From positions 1 to 44,493 of IMG/VR virus record IMGVR_UViG_3300040815_002808: 44,493 bases of DNA. One strand, given 5' to 3'. Made by a program: the position numbers and the translations under genes. Below, piece after piece: positions 42,201-44,493 of the stretch. Below the pieces are notes generated by a model. It saw only the letters and a list, made by a program, of their open reading frames with translations. It was not told where the DNA came from and searched no databases. Numbering within the stretch: the stretch's first letter is position 1; the number at the start of each line of letters is the position of its first letter. Source of the stretch: a virus.

Positions 42201-44493
42201 GTTTCGGTAAGTAATCCAGGGCCTGGACTTTTAAAATTCAATAATGCAAACATATCTACTGCATCTATCATGTCGATAAACGACAGAGATGATAATTTTA
42301 CAGATATTCAAACATTTTTAAGAACAATTGATGACTCTACTTCTTTAATCAAAGGTCATTATAAGATTACAGACGGTGGCGACATTACACAATGGGCCAT
42401 TTTCACAATCAGTTCATTAACAGAAGCATCTGGATATTTCCAAGTAAATTCAACTTGGGTGGACGGTGAAACAAGCTTCACGGATGGTGATGATGTAAGA
42501 ATTACATTCGCAAGAACTGGAGACATTGGTGACGTTGGCCCGCAGGGTGTCCAAGGTGTTCAAGGTGATCTTGGGGTTCAAGGTAATCCAGGTGCTGGTT
42601 CACAGGGTGTTCAAGGTATACAATCCGTACAAGGTGTGCAGGGTGTCCAAGGCGTTCAAGGTTTCCTTGGCGACCCGGGAATACAAGGTTCCCAAGGTGT
42701 TCAAGGTGATCCTGGTGTAGGTATCCAAGGTGACGAAGGTGACTTTGGTCCTCAAGGTGTCCAAGGTCTACAAGGAACACAAGGTGACTCGGGATTAGGA
42801 GTCGGCGGATCACAAGGTGTCCAAGGTAACGAAGGACAGCTCGGAATCCAAGGTTTCCAAGGACCTCAAGGTGTCCAGGGCATACAGTCAACTCAAGGTC
42901 TTCAAGGAACTGACGGTGGTACTGGTCTTGGCCAACAAGGTGTCCAGGGTGTCCAGGGCGGACCAGGTATTCAAGGTGAAGGTGGAGACGGGTTACAGGG
43001 TGTCCAGGGAACGCAGGGTTTCCAAGGTATTCAAGGACAATTTGGTACCGGTGCTGATGGCTTCCAAGGTGTTCAAGGTATTCAAGGTATTCAAGGTGAA
43101 CCTGGTGAAGAAGGCGGCGGTACTCAAGGTACTCAAGGTGCTCAGGGATTTCAAGGTGTTCAAGGTGATCTTGGCGCTGGCGATCCTGGTGCTCAGGGTG
43201 TTCAAGGTGTTCAAGGTGTTCAAGGCGACCAAGGTGAGGATGGAGCAGGAGATCCAGGCATTCAAGGTACACAGGGTGTCCAAGGTGAAGAAGGTATCCA
43301 AGGCCTTGACGGTGATGGTTTACAAGGTGTTCAGGGTCCACAATCTATTCAAGGTACTCAAGGTATACAAGGTGGTGATGGCGTAGGCGCAGACGGTATT
43401 CAAGGTACACAGGGTGTGCAGGGTGATCTTGGTATTCAAGGTAACGAAGGACCCACAGGAGGAGGGGTTCAAGGACTTCAAGGTGTTCAAGGCGGCCCTG
43501 GTGCTCAAGGTTTCTCTGGATTTGGATCGGACGGTCTGCAAGGTACACAGGGTTTACAAGGTACCGCTGGTGAAAACCCACTAGCAGCAGAGGATGGTGT
43601 ACAAGGTGACGCAGGTATCCAAGGACCAGATGGACCTCAAGGTATGCAAGGACCTCAAGGATTCCGTGGGATCCAAGGTCTCCAAGGTGTTCAAGGATTT
43701 ACAGGCTCTGACGGAGAGGGTGCTCAAGGTACTCAAGGTGTCCAAGGTACTCAGGGTGTTCAAGGTAGATCTATTCAGGGTGTTCAAGGTAGTGAAGGAA
43801 ATACCGATGCAATTACCTTGAATAATATACACGACCAAATAACCAGTTTACAAGCAACAACCATGCCGATTCCATTCTTTGACGGTACTGGTTCTGGTGC
43901 AAGACCATTATATGCTACAACAGGACCTAACCCAGGTTTCGCTGGCTCTGCTGGTGGTGAAAATAACTTTGTTTACCAATCATCTGTAGACCAAATGCAA
44001 GTAGAAAATATTGAAGCATTTGGAAATATTGAGGTTGCAGGAGACTTAACGGTTACTGGCACAATTAGCGGCAGTGGTATTAGTTCAACAATTTCAGATG
44101 CAGGAAATGACATCAAAACCGGCGGATCTATTAGATTAGATGATAACGTTGATCTTTACTTCGGCACCGGTCAGGACATGCAGTTCTATTATACCGGCAG
44201 TGAAATGCGAACAGATTTCAATGCTTCTGTTAATTGGGATTGGAGAAATACATCAAATGTTGTTAAAGTTAGAATTGGAGACAACGGTTCTATTGGTGCA
44301 ACTACATTTAAAAACGTGCCAACAGGTACGGGAACATTTACGGTAGATGACGCTGGTAATCTTGTATGTAATAATATAACTGTAAATGGAACAAATAACA
44401 TATCAGTTGCATCATTCCTCGATGCAACCAATAGCGCAACTAAAACTAGTGGTAGCTTAACATTTAATGATAATGTTGAAATGTATTATGGTA
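39225..44493 (+). CDS. Collagen-like tail fibre with globular inserts (3' end outside the window)
   Basis: From the ATG at 39225 the frame is open to the window edge, at least 1756 residues. A short N-terminal domain is followed by Gly-X-Gln collagen-like tracts, roughly at 39396-39455, 39642-39952, 40335-40485, 40923-41127, 41493-41785, 42090-42155 and 42537-43803. Between them lie globular beta domains, four of which share the pattern GG(I/L)(T/S)F or GGLTV at the start and (R/H)GD or RTGD at the end. A fifth, 41788-42092, is a cupredoxin with His895, Cys941, His944 and Met947. After the last tract come shaft modules of the type RLDDNVDLYFGTGQDM, which often precede an S74 chaperone; that end is not visible. 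It is probably a host-recognition fibre. Ser replaces Gly at 15 collagen positions. Confidence 0.88.
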   Translation, partial: MSSRFKSLRNRTVTLGQGIPQQFPINLDPAPFEGAVVYAENGQLKYSNGTAWVDLGAGPQGTQGVQGTQGVQGLQGDYGPGFNIIGSVPDVNVDPPNDEQLTLNTAFPSASVGEGVIDNTDDELWVYDGAIWVNVGSFRGVQGFQGVQGVQSLQGTIGDKGVQGYRGYRGFQGTQGVQGIQGVQGTDGNQGTQGVQGLQGVQGLQGVQGPQGNQGVQGVQSTQGVQGVQGTQGTQGAQGLVGDFGGLTVRYNYNGLDSNNTDPTPGIIKGNNATFGNSTLLFMDVDDADGVNIASLIQEFFESTNPNSKGYLKIQDAANVYNYFVFEIQNGALSGSTSTGWYTLTVNAVIGSSIALSNGTDVRISFTRTGDQGVQGLQGTQGIQAAQGLQGNQGVQGVQSTQGVQGTQSPQGPQGHQGYSGGLTFEWDFNSSTTEGFPGLNNWLLNNTSVVSATKMYIDDLTNTGRRVDGLFDYLDGQTSNPKGTIFIRTPKNPSTDDYQFLIYSFSNWTWSPTGTGRDWGHFDITLMDRSELEGTDLSPGTSWNTGAVAGFGSTAIIDFIPHGDRGPQGIQGTQSTQGIQGAQGFQGVQSTQGIQGVQSVQGFQGTQGAQGTVGIQGNQGVQGVQSIQGSTGAYGGISFEYNFIPDITSTDPGTGNLKVNNNTLLNGTEFRINRTDAVANNIEEFLRTTDDSTSPVKGHLKVTSVDDPSIFILYEFTNTTETTPYFTFDIQNGVGNATQSYFIGLPAVVVTFVRTGDKGVQGVQGVQGTQGTQGVQGNQGVQGVQSTQGVQGIQSVQGTQGDQGVQGVQSTQGVQGTQSVQGFQGVQGTQGAQGLQGTQGVQGLQGIQGMEGARTFLVTNDGSSFWEVDGVTNNPTLQLLRGFTYVFEVDASGHPFYIKTVAGTGTGNQFTTGVTGAGTQVGNVIFKVPASAPDTLYYQCSVHAGMVGTLSISDLGPQGVQGVQGVQGVQGEVGPPGSFGGITFDYTFDDDVSVSNPGPGLLKFNNANISTASIMSINDRDDNFTDIQTFLRTIDDSTSLIKGHYKITDGGDITQWAIFTISSLTEASGYFQVNSTWVDGETSFTDGDDVRITFARTGDIGDVGPQGVQGVQGDLGVQGNPGAGSQGVQGIQSVQGVQGVQGVQGFLGDPGIQGSQGVQGDPGVGIQGDEGDFGPQGVQGLQGTQGDSGLGVGGSQGVQGNEGQLGIQGFQGPQGVQGIQSTQGLQGTDGGTGLGQQGVQGVQGGPGIQGEGGDGLQGVQGTQGFQGIQGQFGTGADGFQGVQGIQGIQGEPGEEGGGTQGTQGAQGFQGVQGDLGAGDPGAQGVQGVQGVQGDQGEDGAGDPGIQGTQGVQGEEGIQGLDGDGLQGVQGPQSIQGTQGIQGGDGVGADGIQGTQGVQGDLGIQGNEGPTGGGVQGLQGVQGGPGAQGFSGFGSDGLQGTQGLQGTAGENPLAAEDGVQGDAGIQGPDGPQGMQGPQGFRGIQGLQGVQGFTGSDGEGAQGTQGVQGTQGVQGRSIQGVQGSEGNTDAITLNNIHDQITSLQATTMPIPFFDGTGSGARPLYATTGPNPGFAGSAGGENNFVYQSSVDQMQVENIEAFGNIEVAGDLTVTGTISGSGISSTISDAGNDIKTGGSIRLDDNVDLYFGTGQDMQFYYTGSEMRTDFNASVNWDWRNTSNVVKVRIGDNGSIGATTFKNVPTGTGTFTVDDAGNLVCNNITVNGTNNISVASFLDATNSATKTSGSLTFNDNVEMYYG
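39396..43803 (+). repeat. Gly-X-Gln collagen-like tracts (nine-base periodic DNA)
   Basis: Seven tracts of GxQGxQ triplets, mainly GVQ, GTQ, GIQ and GLQ, are encoded by alternating GGT-GTN-CAA/CAG units, which gives a strong nine-base period. The longest tract, about 1.27 kb at 42537-43803, also carries acidic and Gly-Asp-rich interruptions (GDEGDFG, GEDGAG). Because of the periodicity several other frames stay open on both strands here, but these encode simple repeats such as KVFKVFKV or LEHLEYLE and are not genes. Confidence 0.9.

Noticed and set aside
42502-43341. A long minus-strand frame of about 280 codons (LEHLEYLEYLEHLG-type sequence) opposite the collagen tract
   Set aside because: It is the complement of the periodic Gly-X-Gln coding DNA; the repeat keeps several frames free of stops. 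The product is low-complexity and has no start signal.
42817-43386. A plus-strand frame of about 190 codons rich in KVFKV
   Set aside because: It is a shifted reading of the same nine-base repeats inside the collagen-like gene, with no ribosome-binding site and no protein-like composition.
39396-43803. A possible CRISPR-like repeat array
   Set aside because: Repeats are nine-base coding units without unique spacers of even length, and the region is one continuous coding frame.

Overview
This window carries the tail and baseplate module of a T4-like myovirus, most probably a marine one. The evidence is a recognisable series of T4 baseplate families (gp2, gp4, gp26, gp48, gp53, gp27, gp5, gp25, gp6, gp7, gp8), a DUF4815-type giant structural protein typical of marine T4-likes, very large repetitive fibre genes, an AT-rich base composition, tightly packed or overlapping genes, and T4/cyanophage-type late promoters (NATAAATA) in the few intergenic gaps. 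No host gene, tRNA, rRNA, integrase, insertion sequence or CRISPR array is visible. The host cannot be named from this sequence.

Layout. Positions 1-3859 are on the minus strand and read leftward: gp4 (head-completion nuclease), gp2-like (DNA end protector), gp54-like (tail-tube initiator), gp26, a short gp51-like frame, and a probable tape-measure protein that runs off the left edge. Gp26 ends at a T7 slippery run followed five bases later by a strong nested hairpin. A -1 slip there would fuse gp26 to the gp51-like frame, as in the lambda G/GT chaperones upstream of the tape measure. From 3930 to the right edge everything is on the plus strand: gp48, gp53, an 85-residue orphan, gp27, gp5 with a lysozyme-like domain at its C-terminus, an M15-type peptidase protein, gp25, gp6, gp7, a fibre-like protein with a cupredoxin domain, a subtilase with a large insert, gp8, a 1809-residue wedge/fibre protein, a small coiled-coil protein, an S74-chaperone fibre, a 3413-residue repetitive fibre, a small beta protein, and a collagen-like fibre open at the right edge.

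How they fit together. The minus-strand set builds the tail-tube start, tape measure and chaperones and finishes the head. The first plus-strand genes make the central hub and puncturing device (gp48, gp27, gp5, M15 protein). Gp25, gp6, gp53, gp7, gp8 and probably the DUF4815 protein make the wedges. The remaining genes, nearly 20 kb of this window, encode host-contacting or decorating fibres. The two strands are driven from a 70-base divergent gap holding two face-to-face late promoters.

The most interesting points are the predicted gp26/gp51 programmed frameshift, the roughly 300-residue domain with an EHxxHT motif inserted inside the subtilase, two cupredoxin domains with copper-ligand-like residues on fibre proteins, and a collagen-like fibre with recurrent Ser-for-Gly interruptions. 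All names rest on recognition of sequence features by eye; no database search was run.
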